In this document: positions 52,484 through 61,775 of the stretch, piece after piece
Position numbering within the stretch: position 1 is the stretch's first letter
How the letters are laid out: each line of letters starts with the position of its first letter
Source of the DNA: Natronomicrosphaera sp040876735
GTDB taxonomy: Bacteria; Planctomycetota; Phycisphaerae; Phycisphaerales; Phycisphaeraceae
Length of the DNA: 64,000 nt
Assembly (NCBI GenBank): GCA_040876735.1
Contig: JBBDPC010000118.1
Location: 13,752 to 77,751 of the forward strand
Direction of reading: 5' to 3'
Made by a program: the position numbers and the translations under genes
The notes under the pieces: model-generated
Told to the model about the DNA's origin: nothing
What the model saw: only the letters and a program-made list of their open reading frames with translations
The model's database searches: none

Positions 52484-55400
52484 GCATGCTCGTTTCGACC
52501 ACCGAGCCGTGGGTGCTGCCGCTGGGCCAGTGCCAGGACCATGAGCAGGTCGGCGGCAAGGCGATCAACCTGGCGCGGCTGGTGCAGGCCGGCTTCACGG
52601 TGCCCGAGGGGTTCGTGCTGACCACGGCCGCGTTCCGTCAGGCCCGGCAGGGGGGCGAGGCGGGCGAAGCCGGTGACGCCGGCGCGTCGATGCCCGAAGA
52701 CCTGGCCGAGGCGGTGCGGACGGCGTACGCGCAGATGGGCCAGCCGACGGTGGCGGTGCGTTCGTCGGCGACGGCGGAAGATGGCGCCGACGCCTCGATG
52801 GCCGGCCAGTACGAGACGGTGCTGAACGTGCAGGGCGAGGCCGCGCTGCTGGCGGCGATCGCCCGCTGCTGGTCGAGCCTGGACTCGCCGCGGACGCGCA
52901 GTTACCTGGCGCGGCTGGGGCTGGAGCCTGAGCAGGTGGCGATGGGGGTGGTGGTGCAGCGGCAGGTGGCGGCGGACGTGGCGGGGGTGCTGTTCACGGC
53001 CAACCCGCGCGGCAGTTCCGGGGGCGGTTCCGGGGGGGCGATGGGTGAGATGCTCATCGAGGCGAGTTGGGGCCTGGGCGAGAGCGTGGTCAGCGGGCAG
53101 GTGCAGCCGGACACGCTGGTGCTGGACGCGGCCACGGGCGTGGTGCGCCAGAGCACGATCGGAGCCAAGCAGACGCAACTGCTGCCGGCGGCGGGGTCCG
53201 GGGGTTCCGGGGGCAACGGCGACGGTGCGCAGGCCACGCCCGCCGAGCGTCAGGCGCAACCCTGCCTCGATGCGGCGCAGGTGCATGCGTTGTGGCAGCT
53301 TGGCCGGCGGATCGCCACGCACTTCCAGAGTCCGCAGGACATCGAGTGGGCCATTGAAGGCGACGTGCTGTACGTGGTGCAAAGCCGGGCCATCACCACC
53401 CTGGAGGCGATCGAGGCGTACGAGCAATGCCTGGGCGACGCGCGGCGGCAACTGCGCGCCGCGGCCGAGCAGGGCGGCGGACCGTGGGTGGTGCACAACC
53501 TCGCCGAGACGCTGCCGCATCCCACGCCGCTGACCTGGGACGTGATCCGCCGGTTCATGGGCGGCGACGGCGGGTTCGGCAGGCTCTACGAACAGGCGGG
53601 CTTCGAGCCGGCGGCGCGCGTGCGGCGGGCGGGGTTCCTGGAACGCGTGGCCGGCCGGCTCTACATGGACCTTGGCCGGGCGTCGGAGATGTTCTTCGAA
53701 GACTTCCCGTTCGCCTACGACCTGGACCTGCTTCGCCGCAACCCCGGGGCGGCGCAGGACCCGCCCACCGTGCCCACCGGCTCGCTGCGGGCCCGCTACC
53801 AGGTCGGCCGCCGCCTCGCCGCCGTCGCCCGCCGGCTTGATGAGTTGGCCGAGGAGTACGACCAGCGGTTCGAGCGGCAACTCGTCCCCGCCTTCACCGC
53901 CTGGGTGCAGGAGCAAAAGCAGCGCGACCTGACCACGCTCACCGCCGGGCAGTGGCGCGAACTCTGGCAGCAGCGCGAGCAGCGGGTGATGGACGACTTC
54001 GCCCCCGCGTCGTTGCTGCCAAGCCTGATCGTGACGCAGGCGACCCGGCAACTGCGCGACTTTCTCGAGCAGCAGGTCTGGGACGAGGACCCTGACGCGC
54101 TGGCGCGGCAGCTGGCCAGCGGCGGCGAGCCGGACACGACGGTGCAGTCCACGCAGTTGCTCTATGAGGTCGGCCACGACCCGGCGAAGCTCGACGCCTG
54201 GCTGGCCCGGTTCGGCCACCGGGCGCCGGAAGAGTTCGACCTGGCCACCCCCCGCTGGCGTGAGCGGCCCGAGGCGGTGACGGCGATGGCCCAGCGCCTG
54301 GCCGAGGGCCGGGCCCCCATCGAGCGCCACCGCCGGCAGGCCGACGCGGCGCAGCAGCACGTGGCTGAACTCAAACGCCACCTCACGCCTGCCCGCCAGG
54401 CGGAACTGGACCAGCGGCTGGCGATGGTCCACCGCTACCAGCGCTTCCGCGAAGATGGCAAGCATCACCTGATGCTCGGCTACGACCTGCTGCGCGACCT
54501 GGTGCTCGAAGCGCAGCGCCGGCTGAACGTCGGCGACGACCTGTGCCTGCTTGGCTTCGATGAACTGCACGACGCGCTGCTGACCGGCTACGCCCCGCTG
54601 CACGTGCTCGCGCAGCGCCGCCGGCAGCGCGACGCCGAGGGCCGGCTGGCGCTGCCGCCGCTGATCGAGGCGGCGCACCTCGACGCCCTGGGTGAGCCGG
54701 CCGCCGTGCAAGGGGCGGATCGCCACACGGGCCTGGCGGTGAGCGACGGCCGCTGCCACGGCCCGGTGCGCCTCGTCCACAAGCCCGAGGACGCCGGCGA
54801 ACTGGGCCAGGGCTACGTGCTGGTCTGCCCGAGCACCGACCCGAACTGGACGCCGCTGTTCGTCGGCGCCGCCGGCTTGATCCTCGAACGCGGCGGGGCG
54901 CTCTCGCACGGGGCGGTGGTCGCCCGCGAGATGGGCCTGCCCGCCGTGGTGATCCCCGACGCCACCCGGCGGCTGAGCGAGGGCGAGCCGGTTCATGTCG
55001 ACGGCCGCCGCGGCGTGGTGGTGACCGGTGCGGCCGCGGATGAGCCGGCTTCCGATGCCACGGACGACGAGGGCGACGCTGTCCCGCGCTCGCTGATCCC
55101 GCCCGTGCCCGGCCCGGTCGAGGCCCGCGGCGCGACGCTGTGCAAGTCTTTCCTGCTGGGCTGGGCGGTCTTCTTTGCGGCCTACTACACGCTGCCGGCA
55201 AGCTGGCTGGAGCGCCCCATCACCCGCGGGCTCGACGAGTTGCTGCTGCCGCTGGTCGCCGGGCTGGGCGCCCCGGCGGTGGTGGCTTGCGTCGCGGTCT
55301 TCTTCGCCGCCTTGTGCATGGTCGGCCAGCGGCTGCTCACCGACACGCCCCGCCTGCGCGAGGCGGCCCGCCGGGCCCGGCAACTGCGCCGCGAAGCGCA

Positions 55401-56220
55401 GAAGCTGCCCGCCGACCACCCGCGCCGCCCGCGGATGCTGCAACTGGCCCGCCCCGTGACCGGGCGCAACCTCCAGGCCTCGCTCGTCCCGCTGGCCGTG
55501 CTGCTGGGGCCGATGCTGCTGACGTTCTTCTGGTTCCCCGAACGCGTCGAGCCGGCCTGGCGCAACGCGCCGCCGGGCACGACCGTCTACGTCTCGGCCA
55601 CCGTCGACGGCGAATACCTCGGCCCGGTGACGCTCGAGACCGACCCCGCCTTGACGGTCGCCGGCGAGACGGCCGTGCAGCACAACCCGCCCATCCGCCC
55701 CACGCTCGAAGCCCTGCGCCGCCGCTGGAGCCAGCCCAGCGATCTGGCGCATCTGCAAACCTGGGAAGAGCAGGCCGCCGCGCTGCAGGCTCGCGAAACG
55801 CTGTTGCAGGACCTGCGCCGCTTCCTGGACGCCCGCATCCCGCCCCAGCAACTGGCCTGGACCGTCCAGACCCCCGCCGACCGCGGCGGCCGCTTCCCCC
55901 TCCGCCTCTCCGCCGGCGACGGCCAGACGCTGACCAGCCACATCGTCCTCGGCGACCGCTTCGCCCCCGAACCCCGCACCCCCACCGACCCCAACCGCCA
56001 GGTCATCCCCGGATCCCCCGGCACCCCCGACGCGTCCGACGCCCCGATCCATGAACTGCGCCTCAGCTACGCCGTGCAGCGCGAACGCGGCGCCGACGTC
56101 TTCTGGGCGCCCGTCGAGCCGTTCACCGTCCCGCCGCTGCTCTCCGGCTGGCTGCTGGTCTACATCCTCGCCTACCTCCCAGCCATGTTCCTCCTCCGCT
56201 GGGCCCTCCGCGTGCCATGA
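52480..56220 (+). CDS. Rifampin-phosphotransferase/PEP-synthase-like enzyme fused to an EMC3/TMCO1-like membrane domain
   Basis: 1246 aa; the start ATG 52480 overlaps the propeller stop, and the long upstream frame is an artefact of that gene's shadow. Residues about 22-310 are the ATP-grasp PPDK_N domain (GGKAINLARLVQAGFTVPEG; VAVRSSATAEDG; ASWGLGESVVSG; VQSRAITT). Residues 330-740 form the helical middle domain of rifampin phosphotransferases (LAETLPHPTPLTWDVIRRFM). Residues 775-850 are the swivelling PEP-utilizer domain with catalytic His810 in GGALSHGAVVAREMGLPAVV. The enzyme part is complete and would transfer phosphate from ATP via His. Residues 885-1246 add four hydrophobic segments (about 888-906, 921-950, 1000-1020, 1220-1242), a basic coiled region between the second and third, and a soluble beta domain before the last, as in EMC3/TMCO1/DUF106 insertases. 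Gly/Ser linkers interrupt the ATP-grasp (178-187, 239-249). The acceptor is unknown. Confidence 0.88.
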   Translation: MSMLVSTTEPWVLPLGQCQDHEQVGGKAINLARLVQAGFTVPEGFVLTTAAFRQARQGGEAGEAGDAGASMPEDLAEAVRTAYAQMGQPTVAVRSSATAEDGADASMAGQYETVLNVQGEAALLAAIARCWSSLDSPRTRSYLARLGLEPEQVAMGVVVQRQVAADVAGVLFTANPRGSSGGGSGGAMGEMLIEASWGLGESVVSGQVQPDTLVLDAATGVVRQSTIGAKQTQLLPAAGSGGSGGNGDGAQATPAERQAQPCLDAAQVHALWQLGRRIATHFQSPQDIEWAIEGDVLYVVQSRAITTLEAIEAYEQCLGDARRQLRAAAEQGGGPWVVHNLAETLPHPTPLTWDVIRRFMGGDGGFGRLYEQAGFEPAARVRRAGFLERVAGRLYMDLGRASEMFFEDFPFAYDLDLLRRNPGAAQDPPTVPTGSLRARYQVGRRLAAVARRLDELAEEYDQRFERQLVPAFTAWVQEQKQRDLTTLTAGQWRELWQQREQRVMDDFAPASLLPSLIVTQATRQLRDFLEQQVWDEDPDALARQLASGGEPDTTVQSTQLLYEVGHDPAKLDAWLARFGHRAPEEFDLATPRWRERPEAVTAMAQRLAEGRAPIERHRRQADAAQQHVAELKRHLTPARQAELDQRLAMVHRYQRFREDGKHHLMLGYDLLRDLVLEAQRRLNVGDDLCLLGFDELHDALLTGYAPLHVLAQRRRQRDAEGRLALPPLIEAAHLDALGEPAAVQGADRHTGLAVSDGRCHGPVRLVHKPEDAGELGQGYVLVCPSTDPNWTPLFVGAAGLILERGGALSHGAVVAREMGLPAVVIPDATRRLSEGEPVHVDGRRGVVVTGAAADEPASDATDDEGDAVPRSLIPPVPGPVEARGATLCKSFLLGWAVFFAAYYTLPASWLERPITRGLDELLLPLVAGLGAPAVVACVAVFFAALCMVGQRLLTDTPRLREAARRARQLRREAQKLPADHPRRPRMLQLARPVTGRNLQASLVPLAVLLGPMLLTFFWFPERVEPAWRNAPPGTTVYVSATVDGEYLGPVTLETDPALTVAGETAVQHNPPIRPTLEALRRRWSQPSDLAHLQTWEEQAAALQARETLLQDLRRFLDARIPPQQLAWTVQTPADRGGRFPLRLSAGDGQTLTSHIVLGDRFAPEPRTPTDPNRQVIPGSPGTPDASDAPIHELRLSYAVQRERGADVFWAPVEPFTVPPLLSGWLLVYILAYLPAMFLLRWALRVP

Positions 56221-56545
56221 TGCGGCCGGGGCTGAGGCCGTTCGGCGGGTTTTCACCAAGCTTGGCGGGAACAACCTCACGTTCGACGCGGGTGACTTCG
56301 CCGCCTTCAACACCGGCCAGACCGAGACTTGGGAGGTCCTCTCCTGGCAGGTCGGGTCGACCAGTCTCGCGCCCGGGACATACGGCATCAACTCGTCCGA
56401 CGTCGGTGACGCCGACTTCTCGACCCTGTTCGCCAACGCGCCTGACCTGAGCATCCATGTCGTGCCCGAGCCCGCCAGCCTGGCGCTGGTGGGGCTCGGT
56501 TCACTGCTGATGCTCCACCGCCGCGGCAGCCGGCAGATGGTCTGA
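56221..56545 (+). pseudogene. C-terminal remnant of a PEP-CTERM gene
   Basis: Directly after the stop of the fusion gene, a frame reads FTKLGGNNLTFDAGDFAAF, then TWEVLSWQVGSTSLAPGTY and ends PEPASLALVGLGSLLMLHRRGSRQMV. It has a good PEP-CTERM tail but no signal peptide or start; upstream the frame runs into the fusion gene in another phase. The 5' part was lost at or near the junction at 56220. It is probably not expressed as an exported protein. Confidence 0.75.
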
Positions 56546-56628
56546 TGTGATGCCCGGTTTTCCTTGCGGCCGCTCGCCGCGCAAGCAACTTCGAGCCGAG
56601 CGAATGACTGCTCAGCAGGCGGTGCCTC

Positions 56629-57123
56629 TCATTGCAGGTCGAGGCTGCCCGTGTGACGCTGGCCATCGTCGGTCTGGATCTCAACCCAGAGCCGGCTCTC
56701 CTCCGGCATCGGGTCCGGCACTTGCAGGTCCGCGTCGAAAAAGTCCCCGCGGTCCACGGCCCGCACTTTGACCGAGCCGACGGCCTGCTCATTGCCGACC
56801 CAGGCGCGGATGGCTTCGGGAGCGGCTGCCTCGTCGTCGAGCACGATCTCGAACGTCCCCGGGCCGCCGGCCTCGACCGCGCCCACCTGCGTGACCGTCA
56901 CCGCATAGGGACCAACCTCGGTGGAGCCCAGTTCGTGCTTCGGCCCGCCGTGGACGCCGCCGTCAGACTCGCCTTCATGGTGGTCATGCGCCTCATGATC
57001 CTCATGCGCGTGCGCGTCGGGCGAGGCGGTGTCCTGCTCGGCCGGTGGTTGTTGTTGATCGCAGCCGAGGAGCGTCAGGCCAGCGATGGAGAGGACAGCC
57101 AGCAGAGTCGAGGTGCGTTGCAT
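56629..57123 (-). CDS. His-rich lipoprotein of the metal efflux operon
   Basis: 164 aa from ATG 57123 (AAAGGAA upstream). The signal peptide ends in the lipobox LTLLGC, so Cys21 would be lipidated. A His/Asp/Glu segment (about 36-66; HAHEDHEAHDHHEGE) can bind Zn, Cu or Ni. The rest is a small beta domain (TVTQVGAVEAGGPGTFEIVL). It lies 38 nt downstream of the RND pump and closes the operon. Likely a periplasmic metal-binding or delivery protein; no named family recognised. Confidence 0.85.
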   Translation of the reverse strand: MQRTSTLLAVLSIAGLTLLGCDQQQPPAEQDTASPDAHAHEDHEAHDHHEGESDGGVHGGPKHELGSTEVGPYAVTVTQVGAVEAGGPGTFEIVLDDEAAAPEAIRAWVGNEQAVGSVKVRAVDRGDFFDADLQVPDPMPEESRLWVEIQTDDGQRHTGSLDLQ

Positions 57124-57161
57124 GATCGGTTCCTTTCGAAAGTGTAAACACAGTGAGAAGT

Positions 57162-60100
57162 TTACGGAGCCTCGCGTTCATCAAGGGCGATGATACGCTC
57201 ATCGCCGCCGTTCGCATTGCTGTTGATTGGATGGTTCCGGAAGATCAGGTAGTAGCCGGCCGGCACGACGATCAGGTTCAGGAAAGTCGAGCTGACCAAC
57301 CCGCCGAGCACGACCACCGCCAGCGGGGCGAGCAGTTCGCTGCCCGGCTGGCCGTGGGCGAACGCCAGCGGGGCCAGGCCGAGCATGGCGGTGAGGGCGG
57401 TCATGAGAATGGGCGTCAGCCGCTGCATCGAGCCCTGCACCACCGCCTCGTCGAACGGAAGCTGCTCGACCTGCATCAGGTAGGCATAGTGCTTGACCAG
57501 CAGCAGGCCGTTGCGGACGGCGATGCCGAAGAGCGTGACGAAGCCGACCATGCTGGCGATGGAGATCACCGGGGCCTGGTACGCGTCACTGCCGGTGAGC
57601 AGCGCCGCGACGTTGGCCAGCGGGTTGCCGCTCTCGGTGAGGAAGATGGCGACGATGCCGCCGATCAGCGCCAGCGGGAGGTTGACCATCACCAGCAGCG
57701 CCGCCCGGGTCGAGCCGAAGGCGAGCGTCAGCAGCACGAGGATGATCAGGCCGACGAAGCCGCCCATGACGTAGAGCGTACGGCTGGCGGACTGTTGGGC
57801 TTCGAACTGTCCGCCGTAGGTGACGGTGTAGCCTTGCGCGTGCACAATTGGATCGACGCGCTCACGCACTTCGTCCACCACATGTCCGAGGTTGTGCCCC
57901 TCGGCGACGTTCAGCGAGATCACCGCCTTGCGCTGGCCGTTCTCGCGCTGGATGCCCAGCGGCGTGTATTCGGGGCCGATGTCCGCCACCTCGCTCAGCC
58001 GTACCAGTGCGCCCTCCCGGCCGCGAAGCAGGAGGTTCCTGACGTCGTCGTAATTGCGGCGCTCGTCGGGGTGCAGGCGGACGACCAGGTCGTACAGGCG
58101 CACACCTTCGTTGATGCGGTTGACCGTGCGGCCGTAGAACGCCGCCTCCACCTGCGCCGCCGCAGCCGCGGGTGTCAGGCCCCACCGCTTGAGGTCTTCG
58201 TGGCGGTAACGGATGGGCAGCGACTCGATCGTGGCTTCACGGTTGGCCAGCACGTCGCGCGCGCCGGGCACGTTTGCAAGCTCGGCCTCGATGTCCTCGG
58301 CAATGCGGCGCAGCGTCGCCAGATCGTTGCCGAAGACGTTGATGGCGATCGCCGCCTGCGTGCCCGAGAGCACGTGCGAGAGGCGGTGGCCGATCGGCGA
58401 ACCCACCTCGGTGGTCAGCCCGGGCATGTCGGCGAGCACCGCGTCAATTTCCCGCTGCACCTCGGCGTGCGCCTGGCCCGGCTCGACGGAGACCTCGATC
58501 TCGCTGCGGTTGACGCCGTGGGCGTGCTCGTCGCGCTCGGCCCGACCGGTGCGGCGCACGACGGACCGCACGCCCTCGATCTCGCTCAGCCGCCGGTCGA
58601 CGCCGCTGACCATGCGGTTGCTCTCGCCCAGTGATGTGCCGGGCGGGGCGTCGATGAAAATCGTGAAGGTGCCTTCGTTGAACTGCGGCAGGAAATCGCG
58701 GCCGTACGTGCTGCCCAGCCACAGGCTCGCCAGCGTCGCCAGCAGCGCCAGCACCAGCACAGTGCGTCGGAAGCGAATCGCCTGGCGCAGCGTCGGCTCA
58801 TAGGCTCGCTTGAGCCAGCGGACCAGCAGGCCTTCGCCGCGTTCCTGCCCCAGCGACCCGCGCAGCAGGTACTTGGCCATCGCCGGCACGACCGTCATCG
58901 CCACCAGCAGCGACGCGAGGATGGCCACCACATACGCCACGCCCATCGGCCGGAAGAACCGCCCCTCCACGCCCTCGAGAAACAGCAGCGGCACGAACAC
59001 GATCACGATGATGATCGTGGCGAAGACGATCGCCGAGCGAATCTCGTTACTGGCTTCGAAGATCACGCGCAGGCGCGGCCGGCGCTGCGCCTCGGGCCGT
59101 GCGGCGTTCTCCCGCAGCCGGCGGAGGATGTTCTCCACGTCGATGATCGCATCGTCCACCACCTCGCCCACAGCGATGGCCAGCCCGCCGAGCGTCATGA
59201 CGTTGATCGTCATGCCCATGCCCGAGAGGAACAGCAATGCCATGGCGATCGACAGCGGAATGGCGGTGAGTGTGATCACCGACACACGCACGTTCAACAG
59301 GAACAGCACCACGATGACCGCGACGATGATCGACGCATCGCGCAGCTTGTGCGTGACGTTGCTCACGGAGGCGTCGATGAAGTCGGCCTGCCGCATCACG
59401 TGGCGGTCAAGCTGCATGCCCTCGGGCAGGCCCGCGTCGACCTGGTCCAGCGTGTGGTCGATGGCGTCGGTGATGGCCAGCGTGTTGGTGAAGGGGGCTT
59501 TCTTGACGCCCATCACGACGGCGGGGCGGCCGGCGTCGGAACCCGTGCCGCGCGGCGGGGCCGGGCCCATCGCCACCTCGGCAACTTCGCCGATGGTCAC
59601 GGCGACGCCGTCGTGGTACTTGACGATCGTGTTCTGGATATCGCCGACCGAGCGCACCTGGGCCTGCTGGCGCAAGGCCGACTCGATCCCCTGGACGTTG
59701 GGCAGGTAACCGGCGCTGGCGGTGCTGTGGGATTGGGCCGCCGCCTCGGTCACGTCCTCGATGGTCAGGTCGTAAAGGCGGAGCCGGTCCTGCCGGACGT
59801 GGACCTGGTACTCGGGCAGTTCGCCGCCGATCGCCACCACCTGCGCCACCCCGGCCACGGACAGCAGCCGCTGGCGCAGGTCGAACTCGGCGAAGGAACG
59901 CAGCTCAAGCGGGCTGACGCTGCCGTCGGGCGAGGAGAGTGAGAGCAGCATGATCTCGCCGGTGATCCCGGTGATCGGGGCGATCTCCGTGTGGGCCTGC
60001 TCGGGCAACTGTGCCTGGACGGTGGCCAGCCCCTCGGCCACGACCTGCCGGGCGCGGTAGATGTCCGTGCCCCAGTCGAATTCGACGTAGACGATCGAGA

Positions 60101-60368
60101 GGCCCATGGCGCTGCCGCTGCGCACCCGCCGGACGCCGGGTAGACCGTTGACCGCGCTTTCCACCGGGAACGTGACGTACTGCTCGACCTCGTCGGCCGC
60201 GAAGCCGCCGGCTTCGGAAAGCACGACCACCGTCGGCGCGTTCAGTTCGGGGAACACGTCCACCGGCATCCGCGGGATCTGCACCAGCGTGTACAGCAGC
60301 AGCAGGCCCGCCAGGACCAGCACCAGCGCAGCATTGTTCAGCGAAAAGGCGATCAGTCGTCGCAGCAT
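57162..60368 (-). CDS. Heavy-metal efflux RND transporter (CusA/CzcA family)
   Basis: 1068 aa inner-membrane proton/metal antiporter. It starts MLRRLIAFSLNNAALVLVL and has the twelve-helix plan with two large periplasmic loops. TM4 carries GGLAIAVGEVVDDAIIDVEN (about 394-413) with acidic Asp405, Asp406 and Glu412, the HME-type proton relay, though the usual CzcA/CusA wording differs. FGIAVRNGLLLVKHY is in the second half. The Met triad of CusA is not evident, so Cu(I)/Ag(I) is less certain than a divalent metal. AGGAAG precedes the ATG. Neighbours are the adaptor upstream (15 nt) and the His-rich lipoprotein downstream. Confidence 0.92.
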   Translation of the reverse strand: MLRRLIAFSLNNAALVLVLAGLLLLYTLVQIPRMPVDVFPELNAPTVVVLSEAGGFAADEVEQYVTFPVESAVNGLPGVRRVRSGSAMGLSIVYVEFDWGTDIYRARQVVAEGLATVQAQLPEQAHTEIAPITGITGEIMLLSLSSPDGSVSPLELRSFAEFDLRQRLLSVAGVAQVVAIGGELPEYQVHVRQDRLRLYDLTIEDVTEAAAQSHSTASAGYLPNVQGIESALRQQAQVRSVGDIQNTIVKYHDGVAVTIGEVAEVAMGPAPPRGTGSDAGRPAVVMGVKKAPFTNTLAITDAIDHTLDQVDAGLPEGMQLDRHVMRQADFIDASVSNVTHKLRDASIIVAVIVVLFLLNVRVSVITLTAIPLSIAMALLFLSGMGMTINVMTLGGLAIAVGEVVDDAIIDVENILRRLRENAARPEAQRRPRLRVIFEASNEIRSAIVFATIIIVIVFVPLLFLEGVEGRFFRPMGVAYVVAILASLLVAMTVVPAMAKYLLRGSLGQERGEGLLVRWLKRAYEPTLRQAIRFRRTVLVLALLATLASLWLGSTYGRDFLPQFNEGTFTIFIDAPPGTSLGESNRMVSGVDRRLSEIEGVRSVVRRTGRAERDEHAHGVNRSEIEVSVEPGQAHAEVQREIDAVLADMPGLTTEVGSPIGHRLSHVLSGTQAAIAINVFGNDLATLRRIAEDIEAELANVPGARDVLANREATIESLPIRYRHEDLKRWGLTPAAAAAQVEAAFYGRTVNRINEGVRLYDLVVRLHPDERRNYDDVRNLLLRGREGALVRLSEVADIGPEYTPLGIQRENGQRKAVISLNVAEGHNLGHVVDEVRERVDPIVHAQGYTVTYGGQFEAQQSASRTLYVMGGFVGLIILVLLTLAFGSTRAALLVMVNLPLALIGGIVAIFLTESGNPLANVAALLTGSDAYQAPVISIASMVGFVTLFGIAVRNGLLLVKHYAYLMQVEQLPFDEAVVQGSMQRLTPILMTALTAMLGLAPLAFAHGQPGSELLAPLAVVVLGGLVSSTFLNLIVVPAGYYLIFRNHPINSNANGGDERIIALDEREAP

Positions 60369-60383
60369 GGTGTCTTCCTGAAG

Positions 60384-61775
60384 TCAGTGGTCCTTGTGCA
60401 GCGAGCCGTCCGCGTGATAGTGGTAGCCGGATGGGGCTTGCCGCTGACCGCCGGCCATCTTCAAGGCGTACGCCCCGTCGAGCACGACCTCGTCGCCGTC
60501 GGTCACGCCGCTGTAGACCACGACCCAGCGGCCGTCGCTGGCGCCCAGGTCCGCCTCGACAGGGTAGACCTTGTCCGGGTCAGCCGGGTCGCGGCGATAG
60601 AAGATCGTGTCCAGTCCGTCGCGCACCAGGCTCGAGGCGGGGATCGCCAGTTCGGGGTGGTCGCTGCCGTCGACGAAGACTTCCAGGTAGGCGCTGACGC
60701 CGGGACGGGCCCAGGCCGCCGCTGTTTCCGGCAGGCCGTAGACCGGCATGGTGCGCTCGCCGGCGTGGCCCTCGATGCCGATCCGCAACGTGCCCGCGAT
60801 GGCGTCCTGAAGGTTTACGCTGCCGCCTTGGGATGGGGCGATGCGCACGGCCTGGCCGTCGCGCAGCCGACCCAGGTCGCTCTGCGGCGCATCGGCACGA
60901 AAGCGGATCGCCCGCGGGTCCACCACTTCCATGACCAGCTCGCCCGCCTCGGCCCAGCCGCCGCTGCTTCGCGGCAGCGTCTGCACGACGCCGTCGGCCT
61001 CGGCCCTGATCTCCAGGGCTTCGAGATTCCGCCAGCGCACCCGCTCGTGGCCATGCTCATCGTCGTACACCTCGACGGCTTGAAGCAGTTCATCCACCGA
61101 AAGCCCGGTGACCGAGGCCGCGACCTTCAAGATGGACGCATAATGCTCGCGTGCCTCGTCCAGCTCGGTTTCCTTCGCTCGCACCTCGGCCTCCAGGCGG
61201 GGCAACCGGGCTTCGAGCCCGAGCCGTTCGGCCTCCAGTTCGATTTGCCGCACGCCGGTGGTCGCCAGTCGTTCCAGCCGCTGTTCCAGAAACCGCTGGT
61301 TCTGAAGCGCTTCGGCCGCTGACGCCTCCGCCACCGCCAGATGAGCCTCGGCCAGCTTGATCTCGCCCTCGGCCTCGACGACCTCGTGCCGCAGCTCCTG
61401 CCAGCGCGGCGAATCGATCCGCAGCAGCACCTGCCCGGCCTCGACATGCTCAAACTGCGCCACCGCCAACTCGATTCGCCCCGGCACCAGCGCGCGATAC
61501 GCGTGACGCGCGCCGGGACGCAGCTCGAACCGGCCCGGCAGCCGCAGTGTTCGACGCACCGGGCGGCGCTCGACCTCCGCGAAAGTAATACCGAGGTTCC
61601 GCCGCACGTTCGGCGGCACGTCGATGCGGTTGGTTGCTTCCGGCTGCGCGACGGCCGTGGGCGCCTCGTGTGCAGCTTCATGGGCGTGCTCACGCTCGCA
61701 CCCGGGCGCTGCTGCCAGAACGAGCCCCAAGACGGTCAGCAACACGTTTCGCCGGTGGGTTTGCATGGTTCTCAT
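60384..61775 (-). CDS. RND efflux periplasmic adaptor (CusB/CzcB family)
   Basis: 463 aa from ATG 61775 (AGGGA 9 nt upstream). It is a lipoprotein by the lipobox LAAAPGC. His-rich ends (EREHAHEAAHEA near the N-terminus; YHYHADGSLHKDH at the very C-terminus) suggest metal binding. The barrel-sandwich (ALVPGRIELAVAQFEHVEAGQVLLRID) is split by a long helical hairpin (about 125-215), followed by beta-barrel and membrane-proximal domains. It links the pump to the outer-membrane channel. Its start overlaps the stop of the channel gene by 4 nt, so the two are translationally coupled. Confidence 0.92.
   Translation of the reverse strand: MRTMQTHRRNVLLTVLGLVLAAAPGCEREHAHEAAHEAPTAVAQPEATNRIDVPPNVRRNLGITFAEVERRPVRRTLRLPGRFELRPGARHAYRALVPGRIELAVAQFEHVEAGQVLLRIDSPRWQELRHEVVEAEGEIKLAEAHLAVAEASAAEALQNQRFLEQRLERLATTGVRQIELEAERLGLEARLPRLEAEVRAKETELDEAREHYASILKVAASVTGLSVDELLQAVEVYDDEHGHERVRWRNLEALEIRAEADGVVQTLPRSSGGWAEAGELVMEVVDPRAIRFRADAPQSDLGRLRDGQAVRIAPSQGGSVNLQDAIAGTLRIGIEGHAGERTMPVYGLPETAAAWARPGVSAYLEVFVDGSDHPELAIPASSLVRDGLDTIFYRRDPADPDKVYPVEADLGASDGRWVVVYSGVTDGDEVVLDGAYALKMAGGQRQAPSGYHYHADGSLHKDH

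Noticed and set aside
52351..56454. 1367-codon open frame on the minus strand
   Set aside because: Antisense to the fusion gene, whose plus-strand frame shows ATP-grasp, His-domain and membrane signatures. The antisense translation is Arg/Gly/Gln-rich and has no family features.
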